A stretch of 64,000 nucleotides of DNA, taken from positions 372,001 through 436,000 of the forward strand of contig CAWDVH010000001.1 in the NCBI GenBank assembly GCA_963805705.1, read 5' to 3'. This document shows, in pieces, positions 1 through 10,536 of the stretch. Each line of letters opens with the position of its first letter. Positions within the stretch are counted from its first letter, which is position 1. The translations under genes were made by a program, and so were the position numbers. The notes under the pieces were generated by a model. The model saw nothing but the letters and a program-made list of their open reading frames with translations, did not search any database and had not been told where the DNA came from. Source of the DNA: CAWDVH01 sp963805705. GTDB lineage: Bacteria; Actinomycetota; Actinomycetes; Streptosporangiales; Streptosporangiaceae.

Positions 1-2
1 GC

Positions 3-2748
3 AGCTGCTGGCCGTCGAGCCGGCTGTACTGCTACCTGATGCGAGAGGGGCTGCTCCCCCAGCTACTCGAGGTCCTCAAGTACTGGCGTCGCGGCACCGG
101 CGCCGATACCCCCGTGGTGCGCGACGGAGCCCGGCGCCAGGCGCGCTGGCATGCTCAGTACCCGTTCTTCCGCGACCCGGCCCTCGGCATCCCCGACAGC
201 GTCTACGACGTCACCGGCGAGATGACGCTCAGAGCACGCCTCGACGAGGTCAGCTGGCACGGGGGCAAGCTGCGCATCGAAGGGCACGCTTACATCCGGA
301 ACCTGGACGCCCCAGCCGTCCGCGATACCCGGATCAGGGTGATGCTGCGCAACAGCCGGACCCACCGGACCATCCGGCTGCCGGTACAGCGCATCCGCCG
401 GCCGGATGTCACCGCCCGCTCCGGCCAGGGGGCGGCCTCTCAGGACTGGTCCGGCTTCGCGGTCGAGGTCAGGCCCGGACGGCTGGCCACCTTGCCTGGC
501 GTGTGGCGAGCGGCGAACTGGGAGCTGATGGTAGCCGTCAGCGCAGCCGGTATCAGCCGTGAAGGGCCGATCAGCGAGATCGCGCCGGGGTCGGCCCAGT
601 GGCCGGAGGGCCGCTGGGCCAGGCCGGGCATCTGGATCCAGCCGTCCCCGGAGGACGACGGGCGCTTTGTCATCCGCGGCCTGCAGATCGCTGCCTTCGC
701 CACGTCGTGCCGGGCCAGCGACGGCCAGCTGGAGATCGAGGGCTGGACCACCTCGCCGCTCACCGCCGACACCACGCTGGTCATCACCCCCCGCCGGGGC
801 GGCGCGCGGGCCGTCCGGGTGCCGGTGCAGTCAGCCGAGACCGCACAGTCAGCCAAGACAACGCAGTCAGCCGAGACCGCCCGGCCCGGCCGCCGCGCGG
901 CCCGGCGCGGCCCGCGCACCGCCTTCCTGGCCCTGGTACCGGCGGCCGCCCTGATCAGCTCGGCGGAGAAGGGCATCAGTCCCATCGATCATGCCCTGCA
1001 CGTGCACGACGAGATCATCTGCGACATCTCGCTGCAGGCGGGCGGAGGCGGCCGGACGCGGCTGGTCGCCGCGCCCGCCATCGCCGGGGCACGGGCCAGC
1101 GACGGGGAGCGCGAGATCACCGTCTTCGTGACCCAGTTCGGCGGGCTGTCCGTGCTCGAGCGCAGCTGCCGGCCCGTCGTGAGCGAGCTGGAATGGACGC
1201 AGGACCCGGGAGGGGAGCGCCTCACCCTCCGCGGGACCTGCACCGAGCCGGCCGTCAAGCCCGTCGGGCTGGTGCTGCGCCACAACGCATCCGGCCGCAG
1301 GCAGGTCCTCACGCTGGCCTGGGCGGGCAGCAGCTTCACCGCCGGGCTCACGCCCGGGCGCATGCCGACCGCCGTGGCGGGCGACCTGCCGCTCGCTCCT
1401 GGCGCCTGGGACTTGCTGGCCCTCGCTGGCGACGGCGGGGAGGTGACGGTGGCGGCGGAGCGGAGCCTGCTGCCCGGGCTTTCCGGCTTCCACCGGGTCG
1501 GCACCCAGGAGATAGGGCTGCAGGCTTACCGGGGCGATGCACTCCGCCTGAACGTGCGCGGAGCGCTGTCGGACGACGAGCGCGGCCGCTATGCCCAGCG
1601 CCGTCTGAAGCTCATCGACTACCCGGCGCTCATCGGCCGCGCGCCCCGCGACCTCGCGGTCTTCAGCAGCTTCGGCGGCCGTCAGGGTTCCTGCAATCCG
1701 CTGGCCATTCACGCCGAGATGCGGCGCCGGGATCCTGACCTGGACTACGCCTGGATAACCACCAATGGCCAGTTCAGGGCGCCAGCGGGGGCCCGCCTGC
1801 TCCTGGACGGAAGCAGAGCCCATTACGAGGCCATGGCCCGTGCCCGCTACCTGGTATTCAACGACCTGCTGCCGCCCTGGTTCCGGAAGCGGGACTATCA
1901 GACCTGCCTGCAGACCTGGCACGGAACGCCACTCAAGCAGGTCGGCCTGGATATTAGCCGCCCGCAGTTCGCTAACGGCCTGATCTATCATGACCTGGTC
2001 CGCGCCGACGCCGCCGGCTGGGACGTGCTGCTGTCACAGAACGCCTTCAGCACGCCGATCTTCCGCCGGGCGTTCGGCTTCGATGGCGAGATCGCGGAAA
2101 CCGGCTATCCCCGCAACGACCTGCTCAGGCACCCTCGCCGGGAGGAGCTGGCCGCCGCCGCTCGTGAGCGGCTCGGTATTGCGGCCGACAAGAAAGTCAT
2201 CCTCTACGCCCCTACCTGGCGCGATGACGCCCTGCCCGAATACGACGGCTACCGGTTCTCACTGCAGCTGGACACCGACGCCATCGCCAGTTCCCTCGGA
2301 GATGACCACGTCTTGCTGCTGCGGATGCACAGCAATATCAGGGGCGGCGTCCGGGTCAGCCCGGCGCGGCACCTCCGTGCTCGACGTCACCTCCTACCCG
2401 GACATCACCAGCCTGCTGCTCATCACGGACATCCTGATCACCGACTACTCCTCGGTGATGTTCGACTTCGCCAGCACCGGCCGTCCCATGCTCTTCTTTA
2501 CCTACGACCTGGACCACTTCCGAGACCGCCTGCGCGGCCTCTACCTCGACCTCGAGGCCGACGCGCCCGGACCGCTGCTGACCACCACCGCTGAGCTCAT
2601 CGCGGCCGTGCGCGACATCGACGATAGCGCGGGGTCCTATCATCAGGCGCGGAGCGCGTTCGCGGCGAGATTCTGCCCGCTCGATGATGGCCATGCCGCC
2701 GTACGCGCCGTCGACCGCCTGCTGCGCGAGCAGCAGTCCGGCCAATAG
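3..2748 (+). CDS. CDP-glycerol glycerophosphotransferase family protein, 5'-partial, frameshifted
   Basis: Predicted to polymerise glycerol-phosphate (teichoic-acid-like) or a related polyol-phosphate cell-wall polymer from CDP-activated precursors at the inner membrane face. The frame is open from the window edge, and the first residues match the segment that follows the GT2 domain in the next gene, so a GT2 domain probably lies upstream. A beta-rich linker (DEVSWHGGKLRIEGHAYI near nt 250-300) precedes the transferase domain from about nt 1550, which shows TWHGTPLK (about nt 1914), GYPRND (2104), YAPTWRD (2205) and ITDYSS (2440). The frame changes by +1 near nt 2352-2378: translation in one frame loses homology there and resumes in the next frame through SVLDVTSYPDI to the stop at 2748. 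I read this as one gene with a probable sequencing frameshift. Confidence 0.85.
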
Positions 2749-2766
2749 TCAGGGAGGCATCCGCAG

Positions 2767-5700
2767 GTGGCGAAGCTCAGCGTCGTGGTGCCGTTCTTTA
2801 ATGTCGAGCCTTACATCGGCGCGGCGCTCGAGTCGATCGCGGGCCAGACCATGAGCGACCTCGAGGTCATCATGGTCGACGACGGCTCCCCCGACGGCAG
2901 CACGGACATCGCCAGGTCCTTCGCCGCGCGGGACCCCCGATTCCGGCTGGTCCAGCAGGACAACCAGGGCCTGGGCCTGGCGCGCAACACCGGGACACAG
3001 CACGCGACCGGGACCTACCTGGCCTTCTTCGACAGCGATGACCTGCTCGCACCGCACGCCTACGAGATCCTGGTCGGATCGCTGGAGAAGACCGGTTCAG
3101 ACATGGCCAGCGGCGGCGTCCGGAGATTCAGCCCGGCCGGTATCGAGCCGTCTCCGATGCACCGTGAGCCGTTCACGGCGACGGTGCTGAGCACGCACGT
3201 CTCCCGCTACCACGCGCTGATGCACGACTGGACGGCCTGGAACAAGGTGATCAGGCGCTCGTTCTGGGATTCGGCCGGCCTGCAGTTCCCGGCCGGGCTG
3301 TATGAGGACATGCCGGTGATGGTCCCGGCGCACGTGCTGGCGAAGTCCGTCGATGCCTTCCGTGACGTCGTCTACTACTACCGGACGCGGCAATCGGGCG
3401 AGCTGTCCATCAGCCAGGGCGGCCGCGATCTGGCCAACAACGAGCAGCGGATGGCCTCCGTGCGGGCCGTCGGCGCCTTTCTCACCGCCAGGGCCCCGGA
3501 TCTCAAGCCCGTTTTCGACCGGTGCGTGTTCGAGGGCGATCTTGCCATCCTGGTCGCCGCCTTCCGGCTGGTCGCCGATACCGACCGGGAGCGGCTGTTT
3601 GACCTCGTCAGTGACTACCTCGCCACCGTGGACGAATCGGTGTACCAGGAGGTCGACCCGCTCAGGCGGCTCCGCTTCTACCTGATCCGCCGCCGGATGC
3701 TCCCGGAACTGCTGCACGTCACGCAGTACATGGCCAGGGAGGGAGCCGCCCCCGAGATGGTGCGACGCGGGCGGCTGCGCCCGAAGTGGTACGCCGCGTA
3801 TCCGTATTTCGGCGACCGCGCGGCGGGCGTGCCCGATCAGGTCTACGAGGCCGCCGACGTGATGACGCTGAACGCGCGCCTGGACGAGGTGACCTGGCGT
3901 GATGGCCGTCTGCACATCACCGGGCACGCCTACATCCGGCGGCTGGACGCACCCGCGCAGGGTGATACCCGGATCCAGGTCACGCTCCGCAATCACAAAC
4001 TGCACCGGACCATCCGGCTGCCGGTGCAGCGGATCCGCCGGCCCGATGTCACGGCGCTGTCGAACCAGACGGCAGCCTGCTATGACTGGTCCGGATTCGC
4101 AGTCGAGCTGGACCCGAAAAGGCTCGCGACGCTGGGATCATGGCGCGCGGCCTCGTGGGAGCTGCGGGTCCGGGTGAGCGGACGAGGTATCCGCCGTGAA
4201 GGTCCGGTCACGGGCGTGGTGGCCGGGCTCGGCCAGCTGGCCCGAGGGCCGCTGGGCCGCCGCCGGGATGTGGCTGCAGCCCGCTCCTGAGCATGACGGC
4301 CGGTTCAATATCCGGGCCAGCCCGGTCGGCGCGTTCGTGACCGGCTGCCACGCCGAAGACGGGTCGCTGGAGTTTTCGGGCTGGGTCACGGCCGAGATCG
4401 GCGCCGGAGCCGCGCTCGTGGTTTCCCGCCGGCAGAGCAGCCAGCGGGTCCGGGTGCCCGTCACGGCCAGCGGCCGCCAGGACGGCCACGCCGGTTTCCG
4501 CGCGCGCCTGCCGCTGGCCACCCTGACCGCCGCGCGCACCAAGCCCACGGCCCTGGAGCAGGCCCTGCCGGGCCAGGACGAGATTGCCTGGGACCTGGCC
4601 CTGGCTCCGGGCAGCGGGAGTGGCCCCGCGGTGCGCCTGGGCGCCAGCATTGAGGTCACCGGGGTGCGGGCCAGCTCCGGCGGACGGGAGATCACGACCA
4701 CGCTCACCCCGTACGGCAATCTCACCGTGGTCGAGCGGACGAGCCACCTGCAGATCTCGGGCGCGGAATGGACATCCGACGGGCAGCTGCGGCTGACCGG
4801 CCAGCAGAACGAAGGCGATGGCGCGCCAGCGCAGCTCGTGCTGCGCCGAGGCGGCTCCGACGACCAGCAGATCGTCGAGCTGACCTGGAAAGACGATCAC
4901 TTCAGCGCCGAGTTCAGCCCGGCCGCGATGCCGGCTCTGACCGGCACGCTGCCGATGGCGTCCGGCAACTGGGAACTGCTCGCCCGCGCCGACGGCCGCG
5001 AGTTCCCCGTCGCCGTGCACCCGAGGCTGCGATGCGATCTTCCCGGCCGCCACCGCACCGGGATTCACGAGGTGGCCATCCAGCCCTATCAGGCCGATGT
5101 GCTGCGGCTCAATGTCCGGATCGCCTACGGGGCCGACGAGCGCGGCAGCTATGTGCAGCACCGGCTCAGGCGACGCGATTATCCGGCCGCCACGACCCGG
5201 CCGCTGCGTGACCTGGCTGTCTTCGAGAGCTATGGCGGGCTGCAGTACTCCTGCAACCCGCGCGCGATCTACCAGGAGCTACGGCGGCGCGCGCCCGGCC
5301 TGGACTGCGCCTGGGTGACCAGGGACGGCCAGTTCACCGCGCCCGCTGACAGCACGCAGCTGGTGGCCGGCACCCGTGACTACTACGAGGCCATCGCCCA
5401 GGCGCGTTACGTGGTGACCAACGACCTGATGCCCCGCTGGTACGCCAAGCGGGATGGCCAGTTTTACCTGCAGACCTGGCACGGCACCCCGCTCAAGCGC
5501 ATCGGCCTCGACATCCCGCCGCCCCGGCGTCCCAACACCATGGCCTACCTGGAGCGGCAGGACGAGGACACCCCCAAGTGGGACCTGCTGCTGGCCCCCA
5601 ACTCCTTCAGCACCCCGATCTTCCGCAGCGCGTTCGCGTTCGCCGGCGAGATCGCGGAGACGGGCTACCCGCGCAACGACCTCCTGCGCCAGCCGGGGCG

Positions 5701-6303
5701 CGAGGAGCGCGCGGCGCAGATTCGCCGGAGCCTCGGCATCCCGGCGGGAAAACGCGTCGTGCTGTACGCGCCCACCTGGCGGGACGATGCGTTCCAGCAG
5801 GGCGGCCGTTACCGGTTCGAGCTGCAGCTGGATCTGGGCGCGGCCGCGCGGGCGCTGTCGCCGACCATGTCATCCTGCTGCGGGCGCACTTCAATGTCCG
5901 GGACCCGCTGCGCGAGAGCTCCGCGCAGGCCGGCCTGCTCGATGTGACACGTTACCCGGACATCGCGGACCTGTACCTGATCAGCGATGTCCTGATCACC
6001 GACTACTCCTCCGCGATGTTCGACTTCGCCGTCACCGGCCGCCCCATGCTCTTCTTCACCTACGACCTGGAGCGCTACCGCGACCAGCTGCGCGGCTTCT
6101 ACTTCGATTTCGAGGCCGACGCGCCCGGCCCGCTGCTGAGCACGACCACCGAGGTCATCGGCGCGCTGCGCGAGATCGACCAGGTCGCCCGGGCGCACCG
6201 CGCCGCCTACGACGCGTTCAGCTCGCGGTTCTGCGCGCTGGACGACGGCCAGGCCGCCGCCAGGGTCGTGGATCGCCTGCTCGCCGGGTCCCCGTCGGCG
6301 TGA
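2767..6303 (+). CDS. Fused GT2 glycosyltransferase / CDP-glycerol glycerophosphotransferase, two frameshifts
   Basis: GTG start, 18 bp after the previous stop, with a GGGAGG ribosome site at 2752-2757. Residues 1 to about 230 form a GT-A family 2 domain: SVVVPFFN at the start, DDGSPDGS near residue 38, and the metal-binding DSDD near residue 89. A linker homologous to that of the preceding gene follows, then the glycerophosphotransferase domain with TWHGTPLK, GYPRND, YAPTWRD and ITDYSS (nt 5475-6015). Homology switches frame by +1 at about 4225 (a GGG run) and by -1 at about 5858. Correcting both gives one protein of about 1,178 residues that is co-linear with the upstream paralogue. The two genes are a tandem duplication in a wall-polymer locus. 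The substrate cannot be fixed from sequence; glycerol phosphate is the family default. Confidence 0.85.
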
Positions 6304-6423
6304 TCAGCGGCGCACGCGGCTCCCGCGCTGATGTCGTCGTCGAAGCCAACCATGACGGCATCTTGGCTAAGCTGACCGGATTGCGCAACGCTGGCCCGGC
6401 AGCACGGGCCCCGGAGGATTTCC

Positions 6424-8013
6424 ATGCCCGTCCATGACACTGCCCTGCCGACCGAGCCGGGAGCAGCCTCCGCGCCCGGGACCGGGCCCTCGGCCGGGAC
6501 TGCGGCCGGGACTGAGGCCGGCGAGCGGGACCGAACCGGGGATGCGCCGCCCGCCGGGCGCAGCCGGGCGCGGCGGCTGCTGGGCCGGGTCCCGCCACGC
6601 TGGCGGATGCCACTGGCCACCTATGCCGCCTGCCAGCTGATCTACCTGGTCTGGTGGGCCGCGTTCTACCCCGGCCTGACGAGCTTTGACTCGATCGTCT
6701 ACACCCTGCACGTGACAACTGGCCCGTGGGTGGCTGACCACTCGGTCGTCTACGACTCGATGGTATGGCTGAGCCTGCACCTGACCGGTAACTTTGCCGC
6801 CCTCACCTTCGGGCAGACGGTCGCGGCCTCGGCGACGTTCGCCTACGCGGTCGTGGCCTTCCGCCGTCTCGGGGTGCCCGGCCGCTGGACCGCGATCGCG
6901 GCCGTCGTTCTTGCGGCGCTGCCCCCCACGGGCACGCTGGTAGTTTTCGTCTGGAAGGACGCGGCGTTCAACCTGTGCGTTCTCCTGCTCGTGGTGACCC
7001 TCGCCCACCTGGTCTCGCTGCGCCGCAGGCCCGGCTGGCAGCGGGAGCGCAGGGTCAGCTGGCTGATCGCGGCCATCGGGCTTGAGCTGCTGGGCATGTG
7101 CCTGTTCAGGCCTAACGGCTTTATCGTCGTCGGGCTCTGCGCGATCGGGCTGGTGGCCCTGCTGGCCAAGGTACGGACTAAGGTGGCCGGTGTCGCCCTA
7201 GCGGCCATCGGCCTCTTTTTCGTGCTGACCTACGTCGTTTACCCGGCCGCGGGCATCCAGAAGGCCCCGACGTCGCTGACCTACGGTCCCGCCTACGCCG
7301 ACATTGCCGTCGCCTACGCCGACTCGCCGTCCAGCTTCACCCCCGCCGACACCGCGCTGATGGCCAGGGTCGCTCCGCTGGCGGCGTGGCGCAAGAGCGC
7401 CGACTGCTACTCCTCGGATACCACGACATCGGCCGTCCCCGGGTTCACCGGCCGTGCGGAGCGGCTCAACAGCCAGCTGACTGCCCTCTGGGTGCGGATA
7501 CTGAAGCGGACTCCGAACTTCATCCTGGGCGCCCGCATCTGCCGTGCTTCCATCGCGTGGAGCATCTTCAACGGCCCGGCCAGCCGGCTGGGCGTGGTCG
7601 AGGTGCCGCTGGACTCCCCGCCGGCCAATCTCTTCGGCCTGGCCAGGCTGGCCGACGTGCGGCACAATCCCTACCGCGCGACGTTCTACCCGCACCCGCT
7701 GTCGGTGAAGCTGCACAAGGCCGCCGAATTCCTCTACTCGGCCAGTGAGACGCCTCAGCTGCAGTGGCTCCTGTGGCGGGGCGCGTTCTGGTGCTACGTC
7801 TCCTACCTGGCGCTCTTCGCGTACGCCAGGGCCCGGCGGAACTGGGCGGTGCTGTCGATCGGCGCGGTCGTGCTGGCCCTGCAGGTCACCATCCTGCTGG
7901 ACAATCCCGCTCAGCTGTACCGCTACATGGTCAGCCCGATCTTCATCGGCATCCTGCTGGTGCCGCTCTTCTTCGCCCGCCGCGGCCGGCCGCTGCCGCC
8001 GAGCACGACCTAA
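6424..8013 (+). CDS. Polytopic membrane protein, GT-C/DUF6020-like
   Basis: 529 residues with a strong GGAGG site six bases before the ATG. A low-complexity Pro/Ala/Gly N-terminus of about 50 residues precedes roughly ten hydrophobic segments. The first extracytoplasmic loop contains a TSFDSIVY motif, resembling the acidic catalytic loop of lipid-linked-sugar (GT-C) transferases, and a FVWKDAAF motif follows the fourth membrane segment as in DUF6020-type proteins. It lies downstream of the glycerophosphotransferases and converges, 5 bp apart, with another GT-C-like gene. A role in moving sugars or polymers from undecaprenyl carriers is an inference; no enzyme activity can be assigned. Confidence 0.6.
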   Translation: MPVHDTALPTEPGAASAPGTGPSAGTAAGTEAGERDRTGDAPPAGRSRARRLLGRVPPRWRMPLATYAACQLIYLVWWAAFYPGLTSFDSIVYTLHVTTGPWVADHSVVYDSMVWLSLHLTGNFAALTFGQTVAASATFAYAVVAFRRLGVPGRWTAIAAVVLAALPPTGTLVVFVWKDAAFNLCVLLLVVTLAHLVSLRRRPGWQRERRVSWLIAAIGLELLGMCLFRPNGFIVVGLCAIGLVALLAKVRTKVAGVALAAIGLFFVLTYVVYPAAGIQKAPTSLTYGPAYADIAVAYADSPSSFTPADTALMARVAPLAAWRKSADCYSSDTTTSAVPGFTGRAERLNSQLTALWVRILKRTPNFILGARICRASIAWSIFNGPASRLGVVEVPLDSPPANLFGLARLADVRHNPYRATFYPHPLSVKLHKAAEFLYSASETPQLQWLLWRGAFWCYVSYLALFAYARARRNWAVLSIGAVVLALQVTILLDNPAQLYRYMVSPIFIGILLVPLFFARRGRPLPPSTT

Positions 8014-8018
8014 GGCCG

Positions 8019-9589
8019 CTAGGCCGCCTGGGCCGGCTGGGCGTCATCCGGCGTGCGCAGCCTCGTGACCAGGGCGGCGATCTGCTGGATACCGATGGCA
8101 GCGGCCACGCACAATGGCGGGATCGTGCAGACGAGATAACGCGGGCTGAAGTCGACGGTCGCGGCCGGGACCACCAGGAGGCACAGGCCGGCCAGCCACG
8201 GCAGCAGCGCCCGCCCGCCGAGACGGCGCCAGGCCGCGATAAGGCCGGCCAGGCCGGCCAGCGTGATCAGGCCGAGCAGCGGTCCGGACACCACGATGAA
8301 CCGCTGATAAGCCCGTACCCAGGTCGCGTAGGGCTGGACCACCCGCAGGTCCGCGCCGGCCCGTACGCGTTGTAATAGCGAGCCTGGTAAGGATGCGGCG
8401 GCTGCGGAGGCGCGGCGGGGAACATGAAGTCCCGCTGGAGCGCGGCGGCTTCCCGGTGGAGCAGGACCGGCGAGCTGGCGTTCCCGTGCAGCAGGAAACC
8501 CTCCCGCAACGATTGCCACACCGCCCCCAGGTAGGCAGCCGGCTGCGCTCTGATCGCCCGCAGCGCGAAGTCGCTGCCGAGCCTCTCGGCCGTGCGCCCG
8601 AACTTTCCGCCGGGGATGGCGCGCAGGGGGGAATCGCTGTCCCAGATGTACGTCTGCGAGTAGCTGCGCTCCGTCACCGGCACGTTCAGGCACAGCTGCC
8701 GTTCGGCCGGCGGCGGCTTGATCTGGCCGCAGTCGGCGAACGGGGTGACGGCGGCGTACAGGAAGGCTCCGTCGCTGCTGGTGAGCCGGAAGGTGCCGTG
8801 CGCGCTCTGGAACCAGGCCGCGTAGCCGGCCACCGGAATGGCGAAGGCCGCGCACATGGCCAGGGCGCCGGCGATGGTCCGCCAGCCTGCGAACCTGATC
8901 AGGACGCAGGCCAGGAAAACGATGATCAGCGCGAGTCCCTGAGACCGGACCAGCGTCGCCGCGGCCAGTACCAGACCGGCCAGCGCGCAGAGCCACACCG
9001 GCGGATCTGGCCGCCACATCACGAGCACGATGGCCAGCATGACCAGGAATGCGAAGAGCGTGTCGGCGAGCAGGAAATGCTCGAGCTGGACCTCATAAGC
9101 CGACAGCAGCACGGGGACCATCGCGAGGGTGGCACCCCAGCCGGGCAGGCCAACGCGTCGCAGCAGCAGGTAGCCAAGGACACCGGTGCCCAGGCCGATG
9201 GCGTGCTGAACAGAGATCACCGCGGCCAGGCTGTGGAAAGGCCGAAGCAGCCACAACATGGCCGGGTAACCGGAGGGGCGGACCGGATAGGGCCGCATCC
9301 GCAGCGCGACCGATACATAGCTCGTGCTGTCGGGTGTCACCAGGACACCGGGGTACCCGAGTATCGCCAGAATCCGGACCGCGGCCGCAGCCAGCAGCAC
9401 GCCGCCGAACAGCGCGTGGCGCCGGGCCAGGCGCGTGACCCGGCCGGACACAGGCTCGATGCCCGGCTGAACTGATGGCAGTTCAGCCTGAGCGCGGCTT
9501 TCGGTGCCCCCCGCCGCCTCGGCACCCTGCGACGGCAGACTGCCGCCGCGCATGAACAGATTCACAGATTCACAGATTAGCGCCATCAT
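8019..9589 (-). CDS. GT39/ArnT-like membrane glycosyltransferase, frameshifted
   Basis: A GT-C fold protein: after one N-terminal membrane helix comes a loop with GVLVTPDSTSYVSVALRM, carrying the acidic residue typical of dolichyl- or polyprenyl-phosphate-sugar transferases, followed by RPSGYPAML and many membrane spans. Homology runs from 9589 to about 8360 in one frame and continues to the stop at 8019 in another (DLRVVQPYATWVRAYQRFI), so a base is missing near 8350-8362. Restored length is about 523 residues. The annotated ATG starts in a repeated cacagattcacagatt stretch; the internal Met at residue 14 (MRGGSLPSQ) may be the true start. Probably adds sugars from a lipid carrier to the envelope polymer made by this locus. 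Confidence 0.7.
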
Positions 9590-9708
9590 CGGGCTGCCGG
9601 TGACATCGCGGCATCAAGGGGCCGAAGGACACCCCGGCGGCTATAAGATGCTGTCGGTATTGGCCAGATGACGGGCGTTGCCGGGCGGGCAGCCAGGAAG
9701 GACTGACC

Positions 9709-10488
9709 ATGGGGATAAAGGAGCGCCTGCGGCGGCCTGCGGGCACAGCCGGTGAAACCACTCCGCACGTCCAGGAGGCTGCGCAGACCCGGGCGCGCCG
9801 TGTTGATTACGAGGGCGGATGGGCGTGGTACGCCCGTAACTGGAGCAAGAATTTTCCCGGCCGCACGCACATAGGTGATGAGTGGACCGGATCTGAATCC
9901 GGCGGAGGGGCCACCCCCGAGGAGTACGACCGGCTGGTGGAAGGCAAGTTCATCGCCCCCTACGTGGAGAAGACCGACACTGTTCTCGAGCTTGGCGTCG
10001 GGGGAGGCAAGACCGCTGTCATGCTCCGCGCCCACGCCGGCGATCTCATCTGCGCCGACATCACCCAGGAGATGCTGGACGCCACGCGCGAGCGCCTGGA
10101 CGATGACACGGTGAGCTACGTCAAGCTCGACGGGATAAGCCTGGACGGAATCGACAAGGACTCCGTCGACGTGTTCTTCTGCTTTGACACCATGGTACAT
10201 ATCGAGCCACGAGATATCTTCAACTACCTAACGCGCATTCCGCCTCTGATGCGAGGTAAGCGAATTTGCGTCCTGCACCATACAAATGTGCTGAGCGAGC
10301 GGGGCTGGAATAGATTTCTCCGCGAGTGGGAAAAGAACCTTATGGGCAGGAGCGGCACGGCGTTCTCGGTGATGACGGACAGCATAATGCAGCGATTTCT
10401 CGATCATCTCGGCTACGAGGTGATCGAGAAAGACAGCACGTCGGTGCCCCGCGACTGCGTCTGGATCGTGCGCGCGCCGGCCGGCTAG
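9709..10488 (+). CDS. Class I SAM-dependent methyltransferase
   Basis: 259 residues; AGGAAGGA ribosome site 6 bases before the ATG. Motif I is VLELGVGGGKTAVM (about residues 89-102), followed by an acidic ICADIT strand end and YVKLDGISL, the usual Rossmann-like SAM-binding layout. The N-terminal YEGGWAWYARNWSKNF region is aromatic-rich and may form a substrate lid. Placed between envelope glycosyltransferases, it may methylate a sugar or polymer terminus, but the substrate is not visible in the sequence. GC at third positions is somewhat lower in the C-terminal third (nt 10,190-10,440) than in neighbouring genes. Confidence 0.75.
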   Translation: MGIKERLRRPAGTAGETTPHVQEAAQTRARRVDYEGGWAWYARNWSKNFPGRTHIGDEWTGSESGGGATPEEYDRLVEGKFIAPYVEKTDTVLELGVGGGKTAVMLRAHAGDLICADITQEMLDATRERLDDDTVSYVKLDGISLDGIDKDSVDVFFCFDTMVHIEPRDIFNYLTRIPPLMRGKRICVLHHTNVLSERGWNRFLREWEKNLMGRSGTAFSVMTDSIMQRFLDHLGYEVIEKDSTSVPRDCVWIVRAPAG

Positions 10489-10536
10489 CCCTGGCCCGCT
10501 CCGCCGGCCCCGCCGCGCGGCTGACCGCGCAGCGGT

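Noticed and set aside
8393..9475. 360-codon plus-strand frame opposite the GT39-like gene
   Set aside because: Antisense shadow; the minus strand shows the GT-C loop and membrane helices.
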